This document shows, in pieces, positions 22,930-30,820 of a stretch of DNA of 36,605 nt (position 1 is the first letter of the stretch; every line of letters starts with the position of its first letter). The DNA comes from Cyanobacteria bacterium SIG27. GTDB lineage: Bacteria > Cyanobacteriota > Vampirovibrionia > Gastranaerophilales > Gastranaerophilaceae. A program made the translations under genes and the position numbers. Location of the stretch: positions 1 to 36,605 of the forward strand of contig SUTT01000019.1 of the NCBI GenBank assembly GCA_015152565.1. The letters run 5' to 3'. Under the pieces are notes generated by a model. The model was not told where the DNA came from. It saw nothing but the letters and a program-made list of their open reading frames with translations, and did no database searches.

Positions 22930-25035
22930 CTAAAAAATCAAAAACGGTACAACACTAAGAGCTAAAACTGCCAAAAATTTCATAAGCGAATTTAAGCTTA
23001 TACTAACAGTATCCTTAATTGAAGCAAAAATTGATTCATTTATTGAAATCGCATTAATTTCATTTTGCTTTTGAGAATAATTAAACTCTTTTTCACAATA
23101 TCTTCTTGCGCTTTTTCCAATAACAGAAGTAGCACTTGTCAAGAAAACAAGACCAAATGAAGATAAAATCACACCAATAACATATCCTAAAAGCGCTTCA
23201 ATATCTAATTTTATTAAAATTAAAGAAAAAATAAGAACAACAATAGCGCTTACAACAATAACTTGAATACTTGAATTAATTGCTGCAATATTTACACATT
23301 TTTCATAATCAGGTCTAATTTCATATCTTAATATTTGAGCATAGGTTCTAATTTGTTTTTTAACTTCAAGTACTATTCTTTGTGCAACTTTTGAAATAAT
23401 TCCCATCACAAAACCGCAATACAAAAATGGAGTTGCCACTCCTAATAGCAAAGCTCCCATAACGTAAGGATTTAAAATATCAGCTTGTTCTAAGCCGGCT
23501 AAAATCGAATAAGCGATTAATACAGCAATTGAAGCAAAAACTGTTGCGCTATTTATATAAGCTTTAAACAAAGAAACAGCCTTTGTGCCAATTTCGCTTA
23601 GCGAATTAGCTACAATATTTTGTTTATCGCAAATATCTTCTTCGTAACTTTCTAAAACAACATCAACATTTTTAGTCGCAAACCCAAAAGAATAAATTGC
23701 AATTGTTATAACGCTTACCGCAAGCATACCTAATGCACATAATGTAATACCATACACACCCAAAGATGGTTCAATTATGCCACCGGAAGATAAAAACGAA
23801 GTAATAACGCAAATAGCCAAAATAAAAGCAAATACAAATACACTTGCACAACCCTCTTTTAAGGTTTGCTTGAAAGCATTTTCAAAACTGGATAAAATTG
23901 AATTAGAAACATTTATTGCCGGCTTATAATATTCGTTTGCATATCTAACATATAAAAAGCTTACAACAAACCCGCCAATAGCGCCTATTACCACAGGGGC
24001 TGTTAATTCAATCAATGTTGGCAACCAATTTTTAATCAAAAAGTAAGTTCCACAACAAAAAATCAAATTTGCAAAAAACATCGAAATGAAAAGTTGTTTA
24101 ATTGGGTTTTTGGTGTTTTTTAAATTAGTAAAAAGATTAACAATAATACTTGAAAAAATACCACAACTAAGTATTATTATAGGTAAAAACGCACCCATCA
24201 GCTGCAAAAACTCTCCGCCAATTGTCATAGAAGAAATTAAAACAATTGAAAACAGAGTAAATAAATCGCTTGATAAAATATTAACATCAAAAATTCCTCT
24301 TGAAATTCCACTTAAAAGCAACAGAGGATTTCTTCTGTCGTTATTTTCAAACTGAGGAAACATTTCTAAAACAACATTTTCTGCGCTTATGCTTGCCTGT
24401 TTTACTGCAATATTTGAAACGTTATTCAATAAAGCTATTAAAGTTGCACCTAATACGAACCCATTAATTACTTGATAATCCTTATAAACATGAAATAAAA
24501 CCACAATTGGAATGATTGAAAAAGCAACAGCTATACAAGAAATTGCAGTTCCACAATTAAAAAATTGTCTTAGGGCAAATTGCATTGATTCGTTGTAAAA
24601 TTGAGAAGATCTTGTGGTAATCTTTGCCGCAATTAAACTTGTAATATGTATTACAAGAAAATTAAATGCACATCCAATTAAAAAAGAAGTAACATAAGCA
24701 ACTCCTATTTTTTTAATCAGAAAACAAGCAGATAAAAATACAACAACAAGAGCTATTTTAATAATTCTAAAATTAAATATATTTAATCCATTTATAAAAT
24801 ATTGAGAAATTTTTTTAAACAAAGGATTAACGCTTTTAAATAAGGATATTTCAAGCATTTTACAAGCCGCAAGCAATATAGCGATTGAACCTGCAAATAA
24901 TCCAACCCATTTAGATTTTGTTGTGGTTGTATCAACAAAATAAACACCGAATGCTAAATATAAAGCTATAATCAATAAAACCCAAAGAATTGCATACCAA
25001 AAAAATAATCTTTTTGTTACTTTATTTCTATCCAT
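22930..25035 (-). CDS. Membrane-bound pyrophosphatase homologue with lost active site
   Basis: 701 residues and about 15-16 hydrophobic segments, matching membrane PPases (HppA), which couple PPi hydrolysis to H+ or Na+ pumping. Hand alignment to the remembered consensus holds throughout: RNP (235-237) after the first motif, SSDLF (255-259), GVYGI then GML (426-437), ATPFLY (534-539), RPDYEKCV (574-581), KDT (674-676), SLN (680-682) and K686. The catalytic residues are changed. In TKAADVGADLVGK the aspartates are Ser215 and Glu219 and the last Lys is Leu223. In ADNVGDNVGD they are Ser242 and Arg246, with Asp250 kept. D-x-x-G-P-x-x-D-N has Tyr448 and Lys455. GDTVGDPF has Glu667 and Ala671. It is therefore probably a pseudoenzyme, transporter or scaffold. 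First gene of a four-gene operon. Confidence 0.8.
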   Translation of the reverse strand: MDRNKVTKRLFFWYAILWVLLIIALYLAFGVYFVDTTTTKSKWVGLFAGSIAILLAACKMLEISLFKSVNPLFKKISQYFINGLNIFNFRIIKIALVVVFLSACFLIKKIGVAYVTSFLIGCAFNFLVIHITSLIAAKITTRSSQFYNESMQFALRQFFNCGTAISCIAVAFSIIPIVVLFHVYKDYQVINGFVLGATLIALLNNVSNIAVKQASISAENVVLEMFPQFENNDRRNPLLLLSGISRGIFDVNILSSDLFTLFSIVLISSMTIGGEFLQLMGAFLPIIILSCGIFSSIIVNLFTNLKNTKNPIKQLFISMFFANLIFCCGTYFLIKNWLPTLIELTAPVVIGAIGGFVVSFLYVRYANEYYKPAINVSNSILSSFENAFKQTLKEGCASVFVFAFILAICVITSFLSSGGIIEPSLGVYGITLCALGMLAVSVITIAIYSFGFATKNVDVVLESYEEDICDKQNIVANSLSEIGTKAVSLFKAYINSATVFASIAVLIAYSILAGLEQADILNPYVMGALLLGVATPFLYCGFVMGIISKVAQRIVLEVKKQIRTYAQILRYEIRPDYEKCVNIAAINSSIQVIVVSAIVVLIFSLILIKLDIEALLGYVIGVILSSFGLVFLTSATSVIGKSARRYCEKEFNYSQKQNEINAISINESIFASIKDTVSISLNSLMKFLAVLALSVVPFLIF

Positions 25036-25087
25036 AAATTATCCAAAGTCTAATTAATAAGATAATTATAATAAGAAAAAAGCTTTT

Positions 25088-25873
25088 TTAATATACTATC
25101 CACTTTTTAGTAATAAAATTTAATTGTCTTTCATCTAAAATTGAAGCCACAGCAGCATTTAAGGCATTTAACAATTCTTTAGATTTATTAGTTTTTCTAA
25201 CCGCAACTGCGTAATATTCCTTAGAATATGAGTGATTAATTATTTTTAAATTATCATTTAAATATCCTGCAAGTATACAATCGTCACCCAAAACGCCATC
25301 AACTTGATTATTAATAAGCAAATTAATTGCTTGGGTATAACTTTTTGCGCCAATTAAATTTGCGTTTGGAGCAAAGTTTCTCGCTACACGCTCGCCTGTC
25401 GTACCCATAATAACAACAAGACGACCGTTTTTATTAAAATATTGCAAATTACCAATTTTTGAAGTTTTTCTGATTAACAATTTTTGATTAGCAATAAAAT
25501 ACGGTGCAGAAAAATTCATAATAAGTCGCCTTTTGTCATTGATACTCATTGTTGCAACCAATACATCAACTTCTTTTGAGTTTAATTTTGCAATTCGATT
25601 TTGAGTATCTACTTTAACAAATTTGACGTTTGCAAAAGACTTTTTACCAAATATATTTTCAGCTATAGCATACGCTATATCAATATCAAAGCCGACAAGC
25701 TTTCCTTCTTTATTGTAATAGCCAAATGGAGGAGAATCCGTTTTTGTGCCTACAATAAGATATCCACGGTTTTTAATAACTTGTAAATCATTTAACTCTG
25801 GTTGTTTTTTGGAACAGCCAAAAAGAAAAAATGAAAGTAAGAAAATAAATGATATGTATATATACTTTTTCAT
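25088..25873 (-). CDS. Polar amino-acid-type solute-binding lipoprotein (SBP family 3)
   Basis: 261 residues. A lipobox L-F-G-C (Cys20) ends a short signal peptide, so the mature protein is probably anchored in the periplasm. Family 3 features follow: L-I-V-G-T-K-T-D-S-P-P-F-G-Y, then GFDIDIAYAIAENI, V-D-V-L-V-A-T-M-S-I-N-D-K-R, F-S-A-P-Y-F and M-G-T-T-G-E-R. It should bind a polar amino acid for an ABC importer, but no permease or ATPase gene is nearby, so it serves a distant transporter or a receptor. There is no Shine-Dalgarno; a TGATAAAAT extended -10 is six bases before the ATG. Confidence 0.9.
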   Translation of the reverse strand: MKKYIYISFIFLLSFFLFGCSKKQPELNDLQVIKNRGYLIVGTKTDSPPFGYYNKEGKLVGFDIDIAYAIAENIFGKKSFANVKFVKVDTQNRIAKLNSKEVDVLVATMSINDKRRLIMNFSAPYFIANQKLLIRKTSKIGNLQYFNKNGRLVVIMGTTGERVARNFAPNANLIGAKSYTQAINLLINNQVDGVLGDDCILAGYLNDNLKIINHSYSKEYYAVAVRKTNKSKELLNALNAAVASILDERQLNFITKKWIVY

Positions 25874-25896
25874 AAATTTATTTTATCATAAAAGTT
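25874..25896. promoter_or_regulatory. 23-base divergent promoter with opposed -10 elements
   Basis: The two start codons are only 23 bases apart. On the minus strand TAAAAT (25880-25885) stands six bases before the ATG at 25873, with TG one base upstream. On the plus strand TATCAT (25884-25889) stands seven bases before the ATG at 25897. The hexamers overlap by two bases and face apart, so any -35 contacts must lie in the opposite gene's coding region. Confidence 0.45.
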
Positions 25897-26727
25897 ATGA
25901 AAGAATTTAGTATAAATGTGTTATTTAACACAATAGGGGCATTTTTAGCAGCATTTGCACTTGAAAGTTTTTTAGTACCAAATCAAATAATTGACGGCGG
26001 CGTGGTTGGCATTTCAATCATGACAAGCTACGTTACAAAATTTAATTTAGGTTTATTTTTGGTAATATTAAATATTCCATTTTTAATATTAGCGTATAAT
26101 GAATTTGGCAAAAAGTTCATTTTTCACGCTTTTTATAGTGTTGCAATGCTAGCATTATTTGTAAATCTTGTTTCGCATAATTTTCCAATAATTACCCATG
26201 ATTTACTTTTGGCTGCATTATTTGGCGGCGGAATTTTAGGAACCGGAGTTGGAATTGTATTAAAAAACAACGCTTGTATGGACGGAACAGAAATTTTAGC
26301 AATGAAAATTTCTAAAAAATTACCATATTCCGTTGGCGAAATTATAATGTTTATAAACATTTTCATCTTTGCAACAGCAGGCTTTTTATACGGTTGGGAG
26401 CAAGCAATGTACTCTACTTTAACATATTTAATTGCTTATAAAGCAATAGATATGATAGTAGAAGGCTTATCAGAAGAAAAATCTATCAGAATAATTTCTG
26501 ATAAAGGTCATGAATTAGGACAAGCAATAATAGAAAAACTCAACAAAACAGTAACATATATTGAAGCTCAAGGCGGATATTCCAAAACAAACAAAACAAT
26601 GGTTTATTGCATTGTTCCAAGAATTGAGCTTTATAAACTCAAAGAATTAGTTGTAAGTATGGATGAAAATGCATTTTTATCTATTGAAAATGTTCATGAA
26701 GTGTACGGAAAACGTTATAAAAAATAA
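25897..26727 (+). CDS. YitT family membrane protein (DUF161 + DUF2179)
   Basis: 276 residues. Five or so hydrophobic segments in the first 190 residues include ALESFLVPNQIIDGGVVGIS (about 20-39), the family's 'FLxPxxIxxGGVxG' signature, then G-G-G-I-L-G-T-G-V-G-I, G-C-x-D-G-T-E-like text (A-C-M-D-G-T-E) and a Y-S-x-L-T-Y-L segment. The last 80 residues form the DUF2179 domain (R-I-I-S-D-K-G ... V-T-Y-I-E-A-Q-G-G-Y-S). The role of the family is unsettled; membrane transport is often suspected. No Shine-Dalgarno is seen. Two hairpins follow the stop. Confidence 0.92.
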   Translation: MKEFSINVLFNTIGAFLAAFALESFLVPNQIIDGGVVGISIMTSYVTKFNLGLFLVILNIPFLILAYNEFGKKFIFHAFYSVAMLALFVNLVSHNFPIITHDLLLAALFGGGILGTGVGIVLKNNACMDGTEILAMKISKKLPYSVGEIIMFINIFIFATAGFLYGWEQAMYSTLTYLIAYKAIDMIVEGLSEEKSIRIISDKGHELGQAIIEKLNKTVTYIEAQGGYSKTNKTMVYCIVPRIELYKLKELVVSMDENAFLSIENVHEVYGKRYKK

Positions 26728-26730
26728 AAT

Positions 26731-26761
26731 AGTGGAATATTAACTATTGATAATATCCACT
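26731..26761. repeat. Inverted repeat between convergent genes
   Basis: AGTGGA-a-TATTA (26731-26742) pairs with TAATATCCACT (26751-26761), an 11-base stem with one bulged A and an 8-base loop. On the minus strand it is followed by a T-rich run, so it could act as a second terminator for transcripts coming from 27582. On the plus strand no T-tract follows. Confidence 0.5.
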
Positions 26762-26776
26762 GTATGGCCAAAAATC

Positions 26777-26816
26777 AATAGCACACTGCCAAATTTAAGA
26801 GTGTGCTATTTTAATG
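26777..26816. terminator. Bidirectional intrinsic terminator
   Basis: AATAGCACACT (26777-26787) and AGTGTGCTATT (26800-26810) form a perfect 11-base stem with a 12-base loop. T-rich stretches follow on both strands. It sits between the convergent yitT-type gene and the hydrolase gene and should end both transcripts. Confidence 0.85.
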
Positions 26817-26832
26817 TATTTTTTACAATTAT

Positions 26833-27582
26833 TTAATTAATGATAAATTTAACTATTTCATCATAAGCTTCTTTATTTGCTTTAATCAACTGAATTCCTG
26901 GACCACCAACAGGATATTGCTTAATGATTGGCGGGGTTTTTGTATTAAAATTCATTAGTATTCTATCCGTTTTAGCTAAAACCAACATGATTTTTGTATC
27001 ATAAAATTTATTTGTTCTTAAAGGCATTCTAATCCCTTTAAATTCAAGCATTGGAGAAATTAAGACCATTTTTAACGGAGGTTTTGATAAAGACATCCCG
27101 CCAATAGCGCCGCTTATTGCCCCAATATCAGCACCCACTACGATAACATCAGTGGTGTTAATTTTTGGATAATTATTTTTTACATATTTAACCGCATCCA
27201 CCATATCTTTTGGAAGCTTTTGCCAGGTATCAGCTTTATAATAAAAACGAGATTTTAATTTAAGATTTTCATTATAAACACTTCTGCCATGTCCTCTTAA
27301 ATCCATAGCAAGTACGTTATAATCTTTCAATCTTAAATTTTCAGCTAAATCTTTCCAAGCTTGCGCATTCAAAGAAAAAGAATGTAATAAAACCACTAAT
27401 GGTTTTTTTGTTTCATTTGCAGCAAAGTACAAATCGCCAACTAAGATAAACTTATCTCTCGTGGTAAATTCAATTTTATGTTTAGTTGCAACAACTTTCT
27501 TCTTTTTTGTTTTTGCTTCTGTGCCACTAAAAAATGAAAGAAAAAGCGCAACGCTAATTACTAATCCTAAAAATTTTTTCAT
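26833..27582 (-). CDS. Exported alpha/beta-hydrolase homologue with altered catalytic residues
   Basis: 249 residues with a signal peptide (hydrophobic 5-19, S-G-T-E-A-K after it), so it is probably periplasmic. The fold is clear: P-L-V-V-L-L-H-S-F-S (oxyanion HG/HS region, H67), then LAMDLRGHGRS (91-101), the nucleophile elbow V-V-G-A-D-I-G-A (148-155), and the acid strand VLAKTDRI (201-208). The elbow has Asp152 instead of Ser. Where the catalytic His is expected (G-x-G-H-G-x-x-L) the sequence reads G-G-P-G-I-Q-L (226-232), with Pro228. An Asp nucleophile alone would resemble haloalkane dehalogenases, but without the His ordinary hydrolysis is unlikely. There is no Shine-Dalgarno; TGTTATCAT is six bases before the ATG. 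Confidence 0.8.
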   Translation of the reverse strand: MKKFLGLVISVALFLSFFSGTEAKTKKKKVVATKHKIEFTTRDKFILVGDLYFAANETKKPLVVLLHSFSLNAQAWKDLAENLRLKDYNVLAMDLRGHGRSVYNENLKLKSRFYYKADTWQKLPKDMVDAVKYVKNNYPKINTTDVIVVGADIGAISGAIGGMSLSKPPLKMVLISPMLEFKGIRMPLRTNKFYDTKIMLVLAKTDRILMNFNTKTPPIIKQYPVGGPGIQLIKANKEAYDEIVKFIIN

Positions 27583-27597
27583 ATCTTTATGATAACA
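27583..27597 (-). promoter_or_regulatory. Extended -10 placed for a leaderless hydrolase transcript
   Basis: On the minus strand TG-T-TATCAT is followed by AAAGAT and the ATG at 27582. The spacing equals that at 10601 and 25873. No separate ribosome-binding site fits between. Confidence 0.4.
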
Positions 27598-27700
27598 AAT
27601 ATCAAATGTTTTTTTAGTCTTTTTTAAAATTTACACCTTTTGGAGGAAATTCAAAATAAATATTAAAGTTCAAAAAAATAAGTGTCGAATATACCACTAT

Positions 27701-27780
27701 ATGAATTTGGTATTAGGGCAAAGCCCAATATCAAAACCTCCTCCCCAAGTCTAGTAGCCGCCTTATGACGGCTTTTTTTT
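27701..27780 (+). ncRNA. Candidate small RNA with CU-rich anti-Shine-Dalgarno loop and terminator
   Basis: A hairpin (TTGGTATT-a-GGGC, 27707-27719, with GCCC-AATATCAA, 27723-27734, loop AAA) is followed by the single-stranded CCTCCTCCCC (27737-27746). An intrinsic terminator comes next (AGCCG 27756-27760 / CGGCT 27769-27773, then eight T). No plus-strand gene lies upstream before the yitT terminator, so the terminator must serve a transcript starting here. The CU-rich run is complementary to ribosome-binding sites, as in C-rich regulatory RNAs of other bacteria. The stretch also encodes a 17-codon frame from ATG 27701 (MNLVLGQSPISKPPPQV, two stops), so a leader or micro-peptide is an alternative. 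The promoter was not identified. Confidence 0.45.
27756..27780 (+). terminator. Intrinsic terminator of the candidate sRNA
   Basis: AGCCG/CGGCT stem, 8-base loop and a run of eight T at 27773-27780. It has no annotated plus-strand gene to serve. Confidence 0.7.
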
Positions 27781-27792
27781 ATGAAAAAAATT

Positions 27793-28713
27793 TTACTGAT
27801 TATAATTACTATCAATTTTAAAAATAGCTTTTATTGCAATATGAGCTAAAATCAATGCATTAGGAGATATAAATCCATCAGATAAAATTTTAAAATTTTG
27901 AATAATATTTCGAGTTTCAACATCTTGCTTGTTTTTAAAATCGATTATAGAAGAAATATTGGCTTCCTTTGATAAAGCCTGAACAATTCTAATAAACTCT
28001 TCTTTTAAAAATTTAGAACACACAAAAACATCGAGAAAAAAGTTATTTTCAACTTCATTTATACTAACCAATAAATTAGAAAAATTTATCGTTTCAAAAA
28101 GAATGCTTAATTTTGAATTTTTAATTGCCTCTTTTTCTTCTTCATCATCAATTGCGCTAACCACATTTTTATCAAAAACAGGAACATTAAGAGGAATATA
28201 CAAAAGTAAAAGCTCTTTTAGAGTATTTGAATTAATATTAGTTGAACTTTGAATTGCATTTAAAATAGATAAAATTTCTTTTAATTGACTAACATCAGAG
28301 GCTCCTGATTTTAGAGTTTGAGAAATTGTTTGCATTAGTTTTGAAATTGCATCAGCTGAATTTTGATTTAAAAATTCACTAAGCATTTTAACACTAATCA
28401 TATTTTCAGCTAAAATCAAAGCGAGCTTGGGATTTGCTACTTTTTCACTCATTTGATTAACAAATTTATCAATCGAATTTGGAAGTTTCATCAAATTTTG
28501 CAGATATTTTAAAATCGTTTCATTGTCCATTTTTGCAAGTTGAAAATCATACATTAAAGACGGATTAACTGCTGCTTGATTAATTGATTGCGGCAAAGGC
28601 AAATTTTGCGCTTGCGGTTGGGCTGTTTGCTGATTTTGCAAACCCTTAACAAGCCCAGCCTTTTGAGCTGAATTAGGCTGAATAATAAAATTGTTAACAG
28701 AATTGAATTCCAT
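27793..28713 (-). CDS. Possible flagellar hook-length control (FliK-like) protein
   Basis: 306 residues. Residues about 24-55 are rich in Gln, Ala, Pro and Asn. Residues 60-170 are helical with no recognisable motif. The C-terminal part (about 175-300) reads L-L-L-L-Y-I-P-L-N-V-P-V-F, then a run of alternating hydrophobic residues around S-I-L-F-E-T-I-N-F-S-N-L-L-V-S-I, and ends with a helix. A Gln-rich lead followed by an 'L-Y-[IL]-P-L' strand and a beta-rich domain recalls divergent FliK/Flg_hook proteins. Flagellar rod genes are 2 kb away on the other strand. The assignment is tentative; it may equally be an unknown helical protein. No Shine-Dalgarno is seen; TAATAT lies six bases before the ATG. 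Confidence 0.35.
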   Translation of the reverse strand: MEFNSVNNFIIQPNSAQKAGLVKGLQNQQTAQPQAQNLPLPQSINQAAVNPSLMYDFQLAKMDNETILKYLQNLMKLPNSIDKFVNQMSEKVANPKLALILAENMISVKMLSEFLNQNSADAISKLMQTISQTLKSGASDVSQLKEILSILNAIQSSTNINSNTLKELLLLYIPLNVPVFDKNVVSAIDDEEEKEAIKNSKLSILFETINFSNLLVSINEVENNFFLDVFVCSKFLKEEFIRIVQALSKEANISSIIDFKNKQDVETRNIIQNFKILSDGFISPNALILAHIAIKAIFKIDSNYNQ

Positions 28714-28915
28714 AGTTATATATTAATTTAAAAATCCAAAATAGCATGCTTGATTTACAAATTTTTATTATGTTTCAAATATTAATTATAATTGTTAACT
28801 TTTTTTAAGCGGCTAAAACCCTCAATTTGTCGGATGAATAGCAAATATGACAAGTGTAAAATATTAATAGGTTGTCAAATTTGCAAAGAGTATAAAATTC
28901 GTTTAGAATATAAAT

Positions 28916-28986
28916 ATAAATTACCCTTTGGGGTATAAATAAATTTTTAATGGGGAAATGGGGGTTTTGATAACCTCCCTTTTTTT
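28916..28986 (+). ncRNA. Candidate small RNA ending in a G-rich terminator
   Basis: A terminator hairpin (GGGGGTT 28960-28966 / AACCTCCC 28972-28979, one bulge, then seven T) has no plus-strand gene upstream. A small hairpin TACCC-ttt-GGGGTA lies at 28922-28935. A possible promoter is TTGCAA (28881-28886), 17 bases, TAGAAT (28904-28909), giving a start near 28916 and an RNA of about 70 bases. On the minus strand no T-tract follows the stem, so it does not serve the TPR gene. No RNA family was recognised. Confidence 0.35.
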
Positions 28987-28992
28987 ATCTTT

Positions 28993-30660
28993 TTATCTTT
29001 TGAGTTTTAAAATTCTTTCACTTCTTTCAAGTTGCTTTTTAAAAGATTGAATTTGTTCCTCATTGCCAATTAAAATAGCAATTTCATACGCAAGTTTTTT
29101 ATAATTTATATCATCAGGATTAATTTCAATTGATTCTTTAGAATATAAAAGCGCATTATCATATTCTTTTAAGCCAACATAACTTCTTGCCATTTGATTA
29201 TAATATTTTGCAATTGTTGGATTTAATTTTATAGCGCAATATATTGAATCTTTGGCCTCTGAATAATTTTCAAGGTCATTTAGAATTAAACCTTTAAAAT
29301 AATAAGATTCCGCATTATTTATATCGAGTTCTAAATATTTATTAATTGATTCAAGTGCCTTATCTAACTCTTTTAATCTATAATAAATTCTTGTTAGCGA
29401 ATTATATATTGCAGGACAAGCTTGATATTTTTCTTGGAAGTTATTGATTAGCTCCATTGCTTCATCATAATTTTTATCATCAATTAATAAATCAATAAGC
29501 TCAAGAATGTAATAAATTGAATCAGGATTAAGCTCCAAAGCTTTTTTAAAGGTTTCAATTGACTTTTTATACAATTTTAAATCTTTATAAGCAAGCGCTA
29601 AAGTGTCTAGTAAAATCAGATTATCTTGTTCTTTAGAATATAACTCTTCCAATTTTGTTAGCGCAGCAGATGTATTAGAATTTTTAAGATTAATTATTTG
29701 AATCAAAACTTGTGCTTTTGAGTACAAAAGTGATTCTTTTTTAATAGAATTTAAACTTAAAAGTGCTTTAGTAGGTTGGTTTTGTTTGATTAAAATCCAA
29801 CCTGATAAGAAATGTTTTTCGTCAATATCGGCGCTATGATTTTTGACAATTGACATGTTTATAGATTTTTTAAGTGCCATCATCGCTTCATCAAGCCAAG
29901 AAATATCGACATAAGCTTTTGCTAAATCAAAATAAAAATCATGACTATCATCATCTAATTCAATCGCTTTTAAATAAAGCTCAACAGCTCTTGAATAGTT
30001 ATGTTTATCGGATTCAATTCTTGCAAGATAATATAAAGCCAACGGATGTTCATCATTTGCATTAATGCAATAAGAAATTACTTTTGAATAATTACCTTTA
30101 TTAAATTCAATCGTTGCTAAATCAACATTAGCTTGTGTATGGCTAACATCAATTTCTAATATTCTTTTTAAGATAATTTCTCTTTTATTATCGCTAATTG
30201 TAGAAATTAAATATAAAATATCGCAATCAAGTTTGAAATTTTCAGATAATGTATTAAAAAGTTCAATCGCATCTTGTTTTTTATCAAGCGCAATTAAGGC
30301 TCTTAAATAGTTGTGATAATTTTTAAAGCTTTTATTATTTTCACACATTTCAATGGCAATTTTAAGGGCTTTATTTAACTGATTTGTTTTATAATTAATT
30401 TCAAAACATTGTTGCAAACTGTGTTGATGCAATCCATTAATTGATAAAGCTTTTTGGTATTGATCAATTGCTCTATCATAACTATCGATTGCTAAATATA
30501 AATCTCCTAATTGAGATAATATTTCAACGCTATCTTCTTCATTATTGTCATATTCTAAAACTTTATAAAGAACTTCAATAGCTTCTTTGTATCTTTTTTT
30601 ATGTTTTAATTCAAACGATTTTTTGATGTATTCAATTTTTTCTTGTTCACGATTACTCAT
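28993..30660 (-). CDS. Tetratricopeptide-repeat protein
   Basis: 555 residues made almost wholly of TPR units, about 34 residues each. Typical pieces are YKEAIEVLYKVLEYD, YDRAIDQYQKALSIN, YSRAVELYLKAIELD, YKKSIETFKKALELNP, LDKALESINKYLELD and YDNALLYSKESIEINPDD. I count roughly a dozen or more units. No signal peptide or membrane segment is visible, so it is probably a cytosolic scaffold for protein complexes. The partner is unknown; it stands next to, but divergent from, the flagellar genes. There is no Shine-Dalgarno. TATAAT lies seven bases before the ATG, suggesting a leaderless mRNA. Confidence 0.9.
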   Translation of the reverse strand: MSNREQEKIEYIKKSFELKHKKRYKEAIEVLYKVLEYDNNEEDSVEILSQLGDLYLAIDSYDRAIDQYQKALSINGLHQHSLQQCFEINYKTNQLNKALKIAIEMCENNKSFKNYHNYLRALIALDKKQDAIELFNTLSENFKLDCDILYLISTISDNKREIILKRILEIDVSHTQANVDLATIEFNKGNYSKVISYCINANDEHPLALYYLARIESDKHNYSRAVELYLKAIELDDDSHDFYFDLAKAYVDISWLDEAMMALKKSINMSIVKNHSADIDEKHFLSGWILIKQNQPTKALLSLNSIKKESLLYSKAQVLIQIINLKNSNTSAALTKLEELYSKEQDNLILLDTLALAYKDLKLYKKSIETFKKALELNPDSIYYILELIDLLIDDKNYDEAMELINNFQEKYQACPAIYNSLTRIYYRLKELDKALESINKYLELDINNAESYYFKGLILNDLENYSEAKDSIYCAIKLNPTIAKYYNQMARSYVGLKEYDNALLYSKESIEINPDDINYKKLAYEIAILIGNEEQIQSFKKQLERSERILKLKR

Positions 30661-30673
30661 AGATTTTATTATA
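30661..30673 (-). promoter_or_regulatory. -10 element adjoining the TPR start codon
   Basis: On the minus strand TATAAT (30668-30673) is followed by AAAATCT and the ATG at 30660. No ribosome-binding site is present. The layout matches the other leaderless candidates in this window. Confidence 0.45.
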
Positions 30674-30820
30674 TTTTATTTTTCATGCGAGTTCAATAAT
30701 GAATATATTTGACTTTTTGAAAAATATTCTTAAAAGTAATACAAATGCCGTATTTTTTCTTTTTTCTATGAAGATTAAGGCGTTTGTGTCGTTGCCCTAT
30801 AAAAAAGGAGTAACCAATCA

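Noticed and set aside
27701-28986. Whether the two candidate RNAs are 6S RNA, SRP RNA or tmRNA.
   Set aside because: None shows the conserved SRP tetraloop, tRNA-like ends or the long bubble hairpin of 6S RNA; they were left unnamed.
30746-30777. Sigma-28-like promoter before the flagellar genes (TAAA ... GCCGTATT).
   Set aside because: The spacing between TAAA and GCCG is about 12 bases instead of 15, and only five of eight bases match GCCGATAA, so the match is too weak.
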